A stretch of DNA of 64,000 nucleotides from Liolophura sinensis. Taxonomy: Eukaryota > Mollusca > Polyplacophora > Chitonida > Chitonidae. This document shows positions 1-13,056 of the stretch, in pieces (the stretch's first letter is position 1; each line of letters opens with the position of its first letter). A program made the translations under genes and the position numbers. The DNA lies in assembly GCF_032854445.1 (NCBI RefSeq), contig NC_088295.1, positions 42,769,385 through 42,833,384 of the forward strand, given 5' to 3'. The notes under the pieces were generated by a model, which did not search any database, had not been told where the DNA came from, and saw nothing but the letters and a program-made list of their open reading frames with translations.

Positions 1-1073
1 TTAACAAGGTTTATTATAATAAAGAACTAACTAGCTTTTTATGTAAACATGTGTGGTAGCCTTAAGACTTCCTATAATCGTCGACTAAGTTAATTACCTC
101 TCAAGCTATTTCAGGACCTCCCCAACATATTCTGTTCTCATGGACGCAACAACTAAGATCCCAGTATGATGTTGGCTGTTACAATAAGATGGCACATAAA
201 CGTGTTTGTCCCAGTCACTGTTACGTCCTTTTTTTCTTAATGCATCGTTCGCTGCTGTAATTAACATCACTGCATTTGCTTTGTTTGTTTTTTTTTTTTT
301 TTACCTAATTCTACTTAAGCCTTGGTGTTAAGGTATGTGTAGTTTGCTACTATTTAAGCATTATGATGGAACGCCACCCAGGCCCACTTTACATGACTAG
401 TTAGGTCTACTCTGATGTAGACTGACAAGAGCACGTATTTCAGCGGTTATAGGTATGACCGTTTCCCAGTTATCACACTGTCGTCGTTACCCTAGATTTA
501 CTCCTAATGTTGTAAGTCTTTTATTATAACTAACGCACCAGACAGTGTCCTCTACTAGACCTCCCTAGACAAACCTAAATCTAAACTGAATCTAAAAACA
601 GTCCACCTGTATCATATAATTTGTGAAAAATGTTAGGCAACCTTTGTAGACATTACTTTATCGATCACTTGTCTCACTGTGTATGAAGGGGAAAATGATA
701 TCTCTTTCATTTAGAAACTTCTCAAGTTCACACACGTCCAGCTCCGCAATTTTCCCCTTCATATGCCTGCTCAACATGACTTTTTGTGAATTTTTTTTCA
801 GACACCCAATGTTCTAGTAAGTGTGATCCTGTAATAGTTGCCTAACATTTGTGATAGGTTACATGATACAGTAGGACTGTTTTAGCTTTAGCGATAAAAG
901 AGTTCGAGTTCGAAACTTCCCTATTGCTATATCCTTCCCCATTTTCATTTCTTCATGTCAATGAAGCGGATAAGAATGTGCACTGGCCCTCCTCTGGGGG
1001 AATGCGTAGAATACCCTATGTACCTAAAATATGCGACCACCGGTTACAGTGGTAAAAACGTAAACCCTACACA

Positions 1074-1110
1074 CGATAATATCTTCGTACATGAAGATAT
1101 TATGTTATCG
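1074..1110. other. Short hairpin
   Basis: ataatatcttc and gaagatattat form an 11-bp stem around a six-base loop (gtacat). Could be the relic of a small inverted-repeat element. Confidence 0.5.
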
Positions 1111-2159
1111 CAGTAATTACGTTCACAGCCAGATATCAACCCTTGTTATCAGCAGGACTCCAACACACGTGCACATGTTCCTGATATCTTTACATACATT
1201 TACGTATACCGCCAGAACGGTGTATATCTGCCAATGAGCCAGTTTACGGAAGACCACATCAAGCATGTATCATTGACCTGCGCTCATAAAACTTGAACTC
1301 TTTCGCGAAGCTGTTACCGATGGTGTAAGAACCCCGTCGTCTGTGAATATGACTTTGGAAGAAAGAGTCCATACTCAGGCTGTGCCTCAGATATTTCAGA
1401 AGAAAAAAAATGGATATAATTAAAACAGGACCCTTTTATTACAACGAGATATGATTTGAAAAGACCTGGAAGTTGCATGCACAGTATCTACAGCCACTGA
1501 GTGTAACACTGTTTATATTGTTGAGAGCTAATAAGTTCATAAACTTTGAAAGTTTTAAACCTTGGGAGCGTTGCTAGTTTTAGAACAGCTGGTACTTCCC
1601 CACGGCGTGCGGCAATTCATTATAGGAGCAAGATTGAGGGAAAGGCAAACAGGCAGAATACACCATGCTTCGCAAGATTTTCGATATCACTTGCTTGGCG
1701 GTTGGCTTGACGACCACATTATGGCTCGGCTTGCCGAGGTGGTCTCGATCCCCATTGAGGCCAACAGCAAACTTCATTAACTCTTACTTGTTTGTGGTTC
1801 CAGTTAAAAAGTTAACTTGTACTTACTGGAGGATGGAAATCCATCAGCAATTGCGACTAAGTCATTTTCCCAAATATGTATCATGCACTAATCTCTGCGA
1901 TGTCCCATTGTCATAATTTAGAAGGAAACACAGACAGGTGGGCCAAGTTTCATTGGTATAAAACTGCCTGAGTTTGGTGTCGCCGTGTACAATGTCATTG
2001 GACATGTGCGTTCAGTGAGACAGCACGATGTAAATAACTCCATATCGAAGAATATTTGACTAACGATAGTGCTCGACTTTATGGGTGGACGAAAGCATAT
2101 TGTCGAGATAAATGTCACCAGGGTCTCACGAACAATGAGACCGAGGGAAGCTAGAAGTT

Positions 2160-2262
2160 TACCGTACAAGACCGGGATTGAACCGACACCTTTGTGTGAC
2201 CAGACGTCAAAAAAGATGAGCATCTTGACCACTCTCACAGCCCGCTCCCTTATTGCTATAGT
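2160..2262 (-). mobile_element. tRNA-like repeat head (SINE-like)
   Basis: On the minus strand an A-box-like gagtggtcaagatgctcatc and a B-box-like ggttcaatcccggtc are spaced as in a tRNA with a long variable arm. cgacgttaaaccc at about 2281 nearby resembles a SINE 3' end. More likely a transposon head than a working tRNA. Confidence 0.4.
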
Positions 2263-5261
2263 AAGATGATGTTTGCAAGCGACGTTAAACCCATTGCAAT
2301 CAATGGATTTATCAGTTGTTCATTCGTTCCCGTGATAAAAAATCCATGTTTTGTCAGTGTTTAGCTGGCTAAACGCGTTTGTAGTGTATACATACCCATG
2401 TTGTGCTTGTGAAGATGACATACATCAGGTTGGCACGACTTGCCATTGTTATACATACACACACGGGACAACTATCAGGCCCCCACTGTGTATTCAATGC
2501 GACCCCGGCCCAGTGAGTGTGTACACCGTTTGTTTATCTTGATGTGATCTCGTAAGTCACAGTTATCCACGAGATCTCCTCTAATCTTATTGCCCGATGA
2601 TTCGTTTCCCGTGGATTACTCCTGTTTTTATTTCCCCTTCTCAGAAACTGACCTTCCGGCGTTACCTGGAAACGGGTTCAAACCCAGCTTATGTGAGCAA
2701 ATGTGAACACTGCATGTGTGAAATTTACGATATGTTGTAGTGAGAGTGGAGAGAGGGAGACTGTGGAGGCAGATTATCTGGCTGATAACGAACAGTTTGT
2801 GATGGCAGCTGGTGGAAAGACTTGACCCTCCATCTGGACACTGTCCCCTGACTGATTTTCTGATAATACAGAGGCGATAAGGCAGTTGACCTGCGACCAG
2901 CATCTAAAAATGCCAAAAGCACAACTGCAGGCTGTCTTATTGTTGTATATTATTTGTGCCCCCTGGCTTGTACATCAGAACACTGGTTTCACTGCCTATA
3001 TATCACACAGTAAATACATAATTTGTACTTATTTAATTGTTTGATTGTGTATTTATTTGTTCATTTATTTATTCATTTGGTGCCTTAAACTGTATTCAGT
3101 ATTTTCCAGCTAATGACGGTTAAATTCAAAGTCATACCACAGATATGTGAACCATTCCAGGATAAAAACCCAGTGTGATACCAATAGCGCAAGGGCTGAA
3201 TTAGCTCTGTATGGCTCTGATTAAGATACGTATAATCGCAGCCCCACGGGTTCAAGTTTGGATACGAATGCGCCTTTAACAAATAATGTCATAGATATCC
3301 AGATATTTCACCTTCTTACATAGTCAAACATACCCTACGACATAAGACTCCAGGGTGCTGGTGGAGGGAGATGGGGGGGGGGAGGGGGGTGCGATTTGTT
3401 GACCGGCTGCAGGTTTGTTACAAAAACCAATTCTTATCGCATAATCCGGTCAATGACCAAACCCATCACGTGCGTCCATCATTTCCATACGGAAGACCAA
3501 AGACCAGCTGTTAAGCCGTTGACCCCAGCGGGTCTGTCCAGGCGATTCCCAGCCTCTAGTTCCCCGGGACACGTACAGTCCTGTAATAACAGACCCGGGG
3601 TTCCAGTCTGTATAGTATCAACTTGGCGCTATAGCCTTGCCTTTATCGGCGCGAGGAATGCTTTTAAGGTTTCCATAATTGTAGAGTGGTGAACAAAACC
3701 CCCCAAATCATTGCCCGGGGTCTGTTATTGCCGCCATCACTCAGTTTACATAAGCCCCGGGACAAGGGGCTATGACTGATCTGTCCCAGACAGCTTAACC
3801 TAGCTATATATGTAGGCCTATCCGTAGTTAACTACATCTAAGCGTGGCGTTTCATCTGACCAAAGTAATGCAAACCTGGGTTTACCTTGGCTTTAGTACA
3901 GACGACACAATACTCAATCCCTCGGAGGGTTAAATCATGTAATACAGTAAGGTATGACGTCTGTTTGCTAACAACACTGCCTGGAGTGACTGGAGCGCGA
4001 ACAACAATCGAAATAGGAGTAATTAGCAGGTTGTGTATACCGTATTTCACCTGAAGTTTGGCATGTAAAAATACCTTTTTAGGAGCACATTGTCGCCTTA
4101 AAATGATACGTCTGATGCCAACACTGAGATTTATCTGATAAAGGAATTAATGAAACTTCACAAAAGCTTGTAAATCGCGGTATAAGACGGATGATTCCAT
4201 TAGAATCAACCAGAATGTGTGACCTGAAAAATGCTAAACTTTAGGTGAAATCCAGTAACTATGCCTCGTGCAGCACAGGTTTTACATGCAGCTTCTCTCA
4301 TTCGAATAGAAGATACAACAGTTCGCATCTCTATACGCACATTCCTGTATATATCCATATATTGCTATGTAGTATTAGGGTGTTGGGCCATCAGGGTTAA
4401 AGATATTGTGGTCGATTATTCGGTTATTGTGATTAATGGTAGTGTGATATTTAATTATTGAGATAAAAGGAAGTTCGATGCTCGGTTTTTGTAATTAAAG
4501 GTGAATAGTACGGTATTTGGTAATTGCGATTAAAAGTACACGATATAACTACTGGTAATAAATTGGTTACTGTATTTAATTACTGTAAATTAACTTTACA
4601 AATATCATATAAACTGTTAATAATTCTGTTATAGAATGCTTACTGATATGGTTATTGTCAATAAAGCTGCCAATAAAGCTGGTTAACCAACAAACAAAAC
4701 ATTCTAAACAAAAGCTTTTGTGCAGGTACATCTATTGTCAAGGACCAAGACACATAGCGTTAGGGTGTACAATTATATTCGCTCATAGCACATTTATGAA
4801 AACACATTTCGTGGACTACACAGAGGGCGATGAGGGTGTTGACTTAAGTTTCATATTAAAGACACGGGTTAAATTTCGAGCTGTGTCAACAAATATAGCC
4901 ATGAGAAACCCAAAAGTGTGGTGGGTCCAGTGACACTACACCTTTGAACGAACAGAGTGTCCTGGACATAATCCGTCTATCAGGAGTGAGACAGCACTTT
5001 AACCGCGGATGGGTTTCCTTAGGTGTGAAACATTGCTTTACCTCACAAGAAATATCGTAAAAACAAACAAACAAGAGACTCAAGAGACCCGTTACAGATC
5101 GCTATTTTCATTACCTCTCTGTCTATCGGTCATTCTGTCTGTTTGTCACTAGGTAAAATTTTTTACAAACAATATGTTAACATGGATCATGCACTTAGTA
5201 AACGTCCGGAGGGCAAAACGACGTCGACTGTTTGCGAGGTGTTGTGGTTGTATTGCGCGTT

Positions 5262-5350
5262 TTTTTCTCTGTAGATATCTCCGGGATTTGAACTCTGCTC
5301 CCCACAGTTTTCAACACGGTTTAAAAGGAAAACTTTTGACCATTCAGCTA
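5262..5350 (-). mobile_element. tRNA-like repeat (SINE-like)
   Basis: On the minus strand tagctgaatggtcaaaag (A-box-like) and gttcaaatcccgg (B-box) are present, with a spacing typical of long-arm tRNAs. The acceptor stem does not pair convincingly. Confidence 0.4.
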
Positions 5351-5529
5351 CTAAAATAATAAGCATAAGTAGAAAGGCGGTGTCACCCCAGCGTGTGCCC
5401 ACAACGTCGTCTATACAGGTGCGATAGGTATGAGATTCTGTGGTTTTGGAGAAGAGTTGGCTAAGAAGTCTGGAAATGGCTCTGATTCATGGCCCAGTCT
5501 GAAATTGCCTGACCTGCGCTGCTTAGAAA

Positions 5530-5605
5530 TGGTCCGATTTCGGCTCGGACAAGCTGGGTTTGCCTCGTGGGACTCAAACCCACCCCGACTCGCTGAGCTT
5601 TAATG
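5530..5605 (-). other. Degenerate tRNA-like sequence
   Basis: Minus strand contains gggtttgagtcccacg, a B-box-like string, next to decayed tRNA-like text. No full cloverleaf seen. Confidence 0.2.
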
Positions 5606-7015
5606 TATGTCCTGGCCAGTCAAGCGAGAAGCGTGATTAATGGTGTTCCGAGGCTTGCCTCTCTTGAACGCCGTCTGACTTTGCTACTGTCAACTTTATC
5701 TATTGAAGCCCGCGATTTGATGAATGACCGACCCATGTCACTAATGGCAGTTAAGTAGACAAAGGACCCGGCTCTGTACCTTGGCAAAGGCTCTTCTCAG
5801 GGTCGAAAGCCGGGAGAAATCTTGATTAACTCAATTTTGACTTTTTTTTTTCGGTCGATGCGGGAAAACGTGTTAACCTGTATGATGAGGTATACGTGCA
5901 GGATAGTGCATGGATATACAGTGCATATCGGTGTGATGTAGTAAACGTACGAGTGCGGAATTGTATCGGAAAGCTGCAATGGGTCGAGTAGTATGTGTAC
6001 AGCGGGGAAGGCCGATGCCACCTAACGTAGACCGAAATCTTCAAAGGGACATACTACATCAAGATACTTCTTTATACCCACGTCTTTACTTCAGATTACA
6101 TTAACCTTTTTAACACATGCGTTTATCATCATGTATGGAAGGGTGGTCTGACCATTCTGACAGGGGCGCCGATTTGACTACTGCGCAGTTGTATTATACT
6201 CATGTTTACATACTCCTGTGCCATAAACGTGAAGACATTCGCAAGTAGAATTCTAAGCTTTTCGGAGGACTTCCATAGATTAATTGTTCGCAATTATTTA
6301 GATTTCATTGCAGTTTATTCCGTCCGACACTTTTGCAAAGTGGTTAATAGATGCACAAAGAGGCATGGATCTGCCTTGTACAGAGAATTAACACATGTAC
6401 ACTTTCATATTTATAAATGTATGAAGACCACTCTATATAAAAGAGGGCTTATATAGGACTAATATATACATACTATCAGAACAATCATTTTTTCTTTACT
6501 TATATTCTAGTATACGGATTTACGTACGCTGGGCACATTGCATCAAACAGTACGTGGGAGGAGAATTTAGATTTGGAGTGGAGATTCAGGGTGGGGGTTG
6601 GGGGAGGGTAAGAGATTGGGGTTTATCTAGCAGCTCATCTGCATTCCCTAACTGCAATTAACTGACAATTTTCCACTTACTGGGATTTGATAGATTACCC
6701 CCATCTGGTCAGCAGTCGTTCCCGCCCCGAACCCAGTAACCCCGTCTACTGGGCAGGCGTGTCGGTGAGCCCGATCCCCAGAATGCTCAATTGAGCAAAG
6801 TGGGTGATGTCCGATTCTTAAGACTGAAATCTCCTTAAGTCCAGCTGATCCCAAACAATCCCATTACACCGCTACCATTTGTTTGTGCAATTGTGTCATT
6901 ACACCATGCCCCTTGTAACTCTAACCCATGCCCATACTGCTTTCACTTTACACCACAACATGAGGTCTTCTGCGTTCAACAGCCCTTCAGTGATTTTGGA
7001 TGGTCTAATTATAGC

Positions 7016-7170
7016 CAGTACGTGGGAAGGTCCTGCAGCAACCTGCGGATGGTCATGGGTTTCCACCGGGCTCTGCCCGGTTTTCTCTCACCATAATGCT
7101 GGCCACCGTCGTATAAGTGAAATATTCTTGAGTACGGCGTAAAACACCAATCAAATAAATAAATAAATAC
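7016..7170 (+). mobile_element. SINE family A, 5'-truncated
   Basis: Body from tacgtgggaaggtcctgcag through gtataagtgaaatattcttg to the (aaat)n tail; no tRNA-like head. Confidence 0.82.
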
Positions 7171-7389
7171 ATTATGTGTGTTAAAAGCCATGTTAAAAGA
7201 AAAGAACATACGGGAAGATGTTATTACACTTGGAATGTGAACCTCTCTTGATTTGATTGTAGAGTGCATACACATTTAAAAATGGCTTTGAATGGTATGA
7301 GTGGCTCCAATAATAACCTTCATGTACATAAATAAACAATTCTATCTACTCTATCTACAAATCTATCTATAGATATGTGTAGATAGACA

Positions 7390-8290
7390 CACACCCTACC
7401 TTCACCAACATTCACACACAAGCAATCGGTACCGACATTCACAAACAAGTATTGATCACAAACATTCACATACAGACATTCACAGCCAAGCATCCGGCAC
7501 AGATGTTCACACAAAAGTAACTATAACAGACATTCACTCACAGGCAACCGACAAAGACTCTCGTACATAAACAACCGACAGACTCTCGCATACAAGCAAA
7601 GACAGCAAACATTTACGCATTAGCGATCGCAACAGGCATTCACACACAAGCAGTGACCGCAAACATTCACACAATAGCAGTTACCACATACATTCACACA
7701 TTAGCAATCGCCACAGACATTCACACACAAACATTGCCCTCAAACATTCACACACAAGCAATGACAACAGACATTCACACGCAAGCAACCGACACAGACA
7801 TTTACACAAGCAATAGACACAAATATTCACACACAAGCAATGGCCTCAGTCAGCCATGCTTGTAGAAATCGACACGGACATTCGCACAAGCAGTCATTTT
7901 AGACATTCAAGCAAGCAATCTCCAGACATTCACACACAAGCATTCGCCACAAACATTCACACAGCCAGTTATCAAAGACATTCATATGCAAGCAATCACG
8001 ACCAATATTCACACGCAGGCAATCACCACAGATATTGGCACAAACAATCCCAACAATTGCAACAGACATTCAGATGCAAACAATCATCACAAATATTCAC
8101 ATAAGAAATCGCCTGAGACATTCACCCACGGCCTATGAAAACAAACATCCAGACAAGCAATCGCCACGCATCCACGATAGGTATTCACACAAGCATTCAC
8201 CTCAAACATCCACATATAAGTAATTCGGCTATAAATATTCAAACACAAGCAAGCACCACATATATTCACACACAAGCAGTCCCCAGAGAT
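7390..8290 (+). repeat. Degenerate ~27-bp minisatellite
   Basis: Roughly 30 units around the core cattcacacacaagcaat with variable joiners such as cgccacaga. Short open frames here are repeat-driven. Confidence 0.85.
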
Positions 8291-8314
8291 ACATTAGTCA
8301 AGGCAGTGGACAAC

Positions 8315-8860
8315 AGTTTAGACACTGAAAGAAAAACCCAACAATCTCGTGTGTGGGCTGAAAGACATTGACAGTAGAAAACCAACGACGTCGTGTATTG
8401 GTAGAAAGACATCGAAAGAAGAAAACCAGCGATCGCGTGTATGGGTTGAAAGGCATTGAAAGAAGAGAAACACTGAGCTCGTGTGCGGTATTAAAAGACA
8501 CTGACAGAAGAAAACCCAACGATTTGTACGGGTTGGAAGACACTGAAAGAGAAAACTGACGAACTCGCACATACGTTGGAAGACATTAAAAGAAGAAACT
8601 AACGACCTCTTGTATGGCTTACAAGACACTGAATAAAGGAAACCAGCGATGTTGTTATTGGTTGAAACACATTGAAGGAAGAAAACCAACGATATTGTGT
8701 ACGGGTTAAAAGACATTGAAAGAAGAAAACCAACGATCTTGTGTATGGGTTGAAAGACACTGAAAGACGAAAACCAACGATCTTGTGTATTGATTGAAAG
8801 ACATCGAAAGAAGAAAACCAACGATCTCGTGTATAGGTTGATACTGTTATATTCTAATAC
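8315..8860 (+). repeat. 44-bp minisatellite
   Basis: About 12 units with core gaaaaccaacgatctcgtgt and gttgaaagacattgaaagaa. As 44 is not a multiple of three, the minus strand cycles through three frames every 132 bases, which explains a spurious 183-codon open frame there. It abuts the 27-bp array. Confidence 0.88.
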
Positions 8861-8869
8861 ATTAGTCAT

Positions 8870-11800
8870 GTTTTAATATAGAAATTTAAGGGCATTTCGC
8901 TGACACTTGTTCCGCCTAACAATCAGTTTCCTTACCGTATTTGGCTGCAAGCGCATACTTAGTGTCTACCGCATAAATGCATTACGTTTGAGTTGTAGGA
9001 TAATAATTGTTCTAATTAAATGACGATAAATTCATTTTCTCACAAACCCGCTTTATGGAAGAGTTTGATTGAAGCTGCTGTCCTTGGTGACTTGCATTGT
9101 ACTAATGATTGAATAACTGCGTGATTGATTTAACTTTCATGATGTCAAAATGACACCGTTCGTAGCAATGGCTTATCGGCTTGATACACACCCAATCGTA
9201 GGCTACCACATTTTCTAACAGCCAGCAACAGTGATGCGGATTGAAAAAAAACGTAATATCTATATCTGATGATTCACATTTATATCTGACCATATTCATG
9301 ATTGAGTACGTTCTATAACTGAACAGTTTTTGTTTCGAGTTATTGCGAAATCTTTCTGGGAAAAGTGCCCCAAGAAAATGACATAAACCTCTACCGTTGT
9401 CTAACATGCAAATTATATTAAAGTAAAGTATACGCTTATGGGCTAAGTGGCCTTCTGCAGTTAAGTACATTCATTCATTCCTAAAATAAGTTGCAATACT
9501 TTAAGCGTGGAAGTATATCGATTCGTTTACAAATCGTCTATCATAATGGATGTTCCGAATCAATGGTCAGTCATAATGGCCGCGGATAATGAATCAATAA
9601 TCACAAGACCAATTCCCAAAATAACGTTTAACACAAACTAAGAAAGTATACAAAGTGAAAAATTAGGAAGGATTCAAAAACATTCGGTTTTGAATCATAC
9701 CGGAAAGACACGCGGAATGTTCTTGGCGTATATATGTGATTAGTATTAAAATCGTGCACCACATGTCAGTATCTAAGTTGTCGTTAATCAAAGTATGTGT
9801 CTCACTTGCGCTTTGATTACAGCTGTTCATATATCCAACCTGGGCACATTCTTCAACACGGTGTAGGCTTATATAAGCTGTGCTCAACATGGTGTATATG
9901 AAATCCAACATGATGGCAAATGTCATACATTGTGGCATTACATGTCCACCAGAATATAGGAAACATGCCATAATGATACACATGCAGTAAGTGTTTCTCT
10001 GGACATCATAGACAGCATAGAGCTATTAGGTGCCGATTTTAGTAAAAACCAGTACATATGTTTTGCACAGTCTATGTCAAGCGCGCGCGCTGAATAATAG
10101 GTTAGTCTATGAAGATAGTTTAAGACTTGGGTACCGGTACCGTTAAAATGGGACGATTCTTTCTTTTCTTGATCTGTGTCAAAGAAAAAAAAAGTCATTT
10201 TAGACTTGTCCGAATTTATGAATGTCGGGATATTTTAAGTGAAGATGCAAGCTTATATGGTAAATTGACTACCCAAATTTGCCGTACATGTAAGCAGGTC
10301 GAAAGTGGTCAGCCGTCCATGTCCAGATGGGAGAAACTAATTCTCTTCGTCCTGTAGTTTATGTGATTGACGGGCATTAGATCGAGGAGATGTCCCTTTG
10401 TCCAGTAATGGCCAACTTTCGGCCGTATTCTCCAGAAAGGCCAATATAGCTGCCAAAGCGATGCCCCCCTTTAGCCTGTCTCCGAAATGATTTACGATGG
10501 GACAGATTTCTGGTGCGGGCAATTCGACGGGGATCCCGGCCCTAAAGCAAAGCCATAAATCAACGGCTCAGCCATCTGTATGCATCTTCATGGCTTTCTT
10601 GCTGTCTTAAGCCGCTGGTGTTTTTGGTCTTTGTTTGAGCAAACCTGGATCTTCGTGGGTCGTCCACCAGGGGACGGACATATCCCTTTCTAGGGCCCAC
10701 TGCCCCTAAGGGCCCATGCGCCGTTGGGGGAAGCGGGAATAAAAAGTCCTCCCTGAACAATCATGGTTTTCAATTCCAGCGATAATAAACGCCAAGTTAG
10801 CTCATATATACTTGATAACGGTGTTATCCGTAGTTCGTAAAAGCGTGTCAGGTAATAAAACTGAGTTGTAGCACAGATCCACTTATAGCTGTTTTATTGC
10901 CCCCTACTCATGTAACCTGCAGAAAAAGCTTTCGAAGATCCCTATAATTAGTACATTTGTGAAAACCGCTTTAAATTGACAGCGGATTGAATTGCAAGAG
11001 GTAAAAGTCTACGGATGAGCGAGACATTAAAGTTTATGTTATTTTGATGGGTTGTGGTAAGGACCCTTGTAGACAAACGGGCTGTGTGTAGAGCACTGTA
11101 ATACAGATAATCGCCCCTGTATAAATCATCTCTCTAGACAAGCACTAAAGTAGACTTTCCGTACACCAGTTATACGTGTGTCATTACACATTTATTGCGT
11201 AGAAATACGGTTACTCCGTATACATCTATCCCGCACATAGATACAATTGTTCCGTAGATGATACATTTATTCCGTAGTAACTTAGTTATCCCGCACAAAT
11301 ACATACCGTACATGTCGGAAGCGTACCGTGTAAATAACTTTCAGGTACATCATCCTGACGCTGTTCGTAGAAAGCCGATCGTGGCGGCTTAGTGGAAAAC
11401 AGAATCGACGCCGATTGGCTCTTGTCTTAGGGAGGCGAATAGTGGCAAAATGAAAGTATTAACGTGGTTTACAAGTTCAAATTCAGTTTGTGAACACACA
11501 TGTATGACAAATGCAGAGCTAGACCTGTTACTCTTAAGTTTATTAAATGTGGAGTTAGACTTACATAGCAGAAAATGAGGTAATTTTAAATTGACCAAAA
11601 TGAATACCAGTCTTCAATCTTAAAAGGCTTTCGAACAAATGCTACCCGAAATTAATATGACACACAAGAACAGAGAACACAGACAATTCTTTGCCGACAC
11701 AAATTAAACATGAAATAACAGGGTTCGCGAATCCAGGAGGGGTAGAGGTGGTGTTGAATGTGGTGAGGTGGGTGTTCTCCCGTACTGCCTCTAATTTTTC

Positions 11801-12130
11801 CCCAGACATCACCCGTCTGACGTAGGCAGAAGCCTGGACAACAGCCTACTTTGATACATCATATTTATGAATCCCAGTATGAAAAAGATTCTGCTGCTTG
11901 TGAAGAAAACTTTTCGGAAACATTGCAATGAATTTTCAGTCAGCGTCTTGTCATTAATACCTAGCTCCAAAAGCCTTTGATATAAAATGTAATAATTTAG
12001 TTTTTACGGTTTTATATTTCACAGAACCTGTGGATTTTTAAAATATATATATGTAAGTGCGTGTGACCATCTCAGACCATCTCCAACTTCAGACCATCTG
12101 TAATCTTTCATTGTTTCATTTTTCTTCTTT
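8870..12130. other. Non-coding stretch with one GC-richer island
   Basis: No gene recognised. 10340-10790 is GC-richer and holds two minus-strand frames (10560-10760 and 10337-10522) in different frames, unlike any protein I know; possibly a decayed coding or repeat fragment. Confidence 0.4.
11185..11315 (+). repeat. Short degenerate repeat (ttccgtag / tcccgcac)
   Basis: Several imperfect copies of a 25-30 base motif mixing attccgtaga and tatcccgcacaaatac. Confidence 0.35.
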
Positions 12131-12197
12131 TTTTTTTCAGTTTTCTTAAGATATTGTGTTTTAGTTTTACTATAACTAAAATACAGGGAAAAAAGAC

Positions 12198-12253
12198 ATG
12201 GATTTGGATAAAATCCTCGGGAGGCTTTGGAACAGGTTATCAATCGACGAGAA
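12198..12253 (+). CDS. Weak candidate first coding exon (MDLDKILGRLW...)
   Basis: An ATG opens 18 codons (MDLDKILGRLWNRLSIDE) running into a strong gtgagt donor at 12254, in phase 2. Possible acceptors lie just upstream (a long T tract then cag at about 12140, or aatacag at about 12186). It cannot be the missing ACAT1 start: joining it to 14525 makes an immediate stop. No downstream partner was found. It may be chance. Confidence 0.2.
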
Positions 12254-12776
12254 GTGAGTTTTTCTCAAACGAATACTAGTAATAACTGCTTACATTATCT
12301 CAGAGGTTTGATCCGATGCTGTTAGAACAGGGGAGGTAAGAAGGATCCAGGTACTTGACTACAGCTTACGTAACCTACACCCTACTCCAGACGATGAGGG
12401 AAAGGTTAACACTACATATTTAATCACCTGGATGAGGTCTACACAATATTCCGTGCTCCAAGAAATGTTAAATTTTCAATACAGTTAATATAAATTCTTT
12501 GCGATAAAAGTAAGATATCTAAGCCTGGTACCGCCACGTGTGATTATTCAGTAACCGAGAGCATTATACCATTTTGGTTCGCCTTGACTTCCCCGGCGTT
12601 TTGTTTTACTCATGTTAACTTTACGACAATCACTTTTATTCATTTATTTACTTACTTTTATGTGGCAAAATTCCACTTCAAGCGATAATTAAACTAGCAA
12701 AATATTCTGCCTTTTTCCAACTTGAATTATGATGTGTTCGCATGCAAAACTTTAGACATTTTGCTGTAGGAACGGA

Positions 12777-13043
12777 TTTGATTTATTTATTTGATTGGTG
12801 TTTTAGGCCGTACTCAAGGATATTTCACTTATACGACGGCGGCCAGCATTATGGTGGGTGGATACCGGGCACAGCCCGGGGGAAACCCACGACCATCCGC
12901 AGGCTGCTGGTTGACCTTCCCACTTACTGCCGAAGAGGAAGCCAGCATGAGCTGGACTTGAACTCACAACGACCGCATTGGTGAGAGGCTACTGGGTCAT
13001 TACGCTGCGCTAGCGCCCTAACCGACTGAGCCACGGAGCCCCC
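12777..13043 (-). mobile_element. SINE family A, full length, with 13-bp target-site duplication
   Basis: Read on the minus strand: a tRNA-like head (gctccgtggctcagtcggtt), a body with gttcaagtccagctcatgc-like text, and a tail ending in an (aaat)n run. Flanked by identical ctgtaggaacgga at 12764-12776 and 13044-13056, so the ends are exact. Probable RNA polymerase III-transcribed, LINE-mobilised element. Confidence 0.9.
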
Positions 13044-13056
13044 CTGTAGGAACGGA

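Larger units (their letters stand above)
1..7015. other. Non-coding stretch
   Basis: No supported gene. Apart from the tRNA-like repeats at 2.2, 5.3 and 5.6 kb and the hairpin near 1.1 kb I see only AT-rich sequence and short chance open frames. Confidence 0.5.

Noticed and set aside
2160-5350. Functional tRNA genes at 2.2 or 5.3 kb
   Set aside because: A and B boxes are present but acceptor stems do not pair and SINE-like text adjoins; better read as repeat heads.
7390-8290. Possible CRISPR-like array
   Set aside because: Units are contiguous, degenerate and about 27 bases without unique spacers, in a spliced eukaryotic genome.
8318-8869. 183-codon minus-strand frame rich in Phe and Ser
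   Set aside because: The peptide repeats every 44 residues because a 44-bp unit is read in three frames in turn; a repeat by-product.
9102-9470. 122-codon minus-strand frame
   Set aside because: No recognisable domain, AT-rich composition and no neighbouring exon; chance is likelier.
12198-12253. Missing first exon of ACAT1
   Set aside because: It ends in phase 2 while 14525 needs phase 0; the join gives a stop within four codons.
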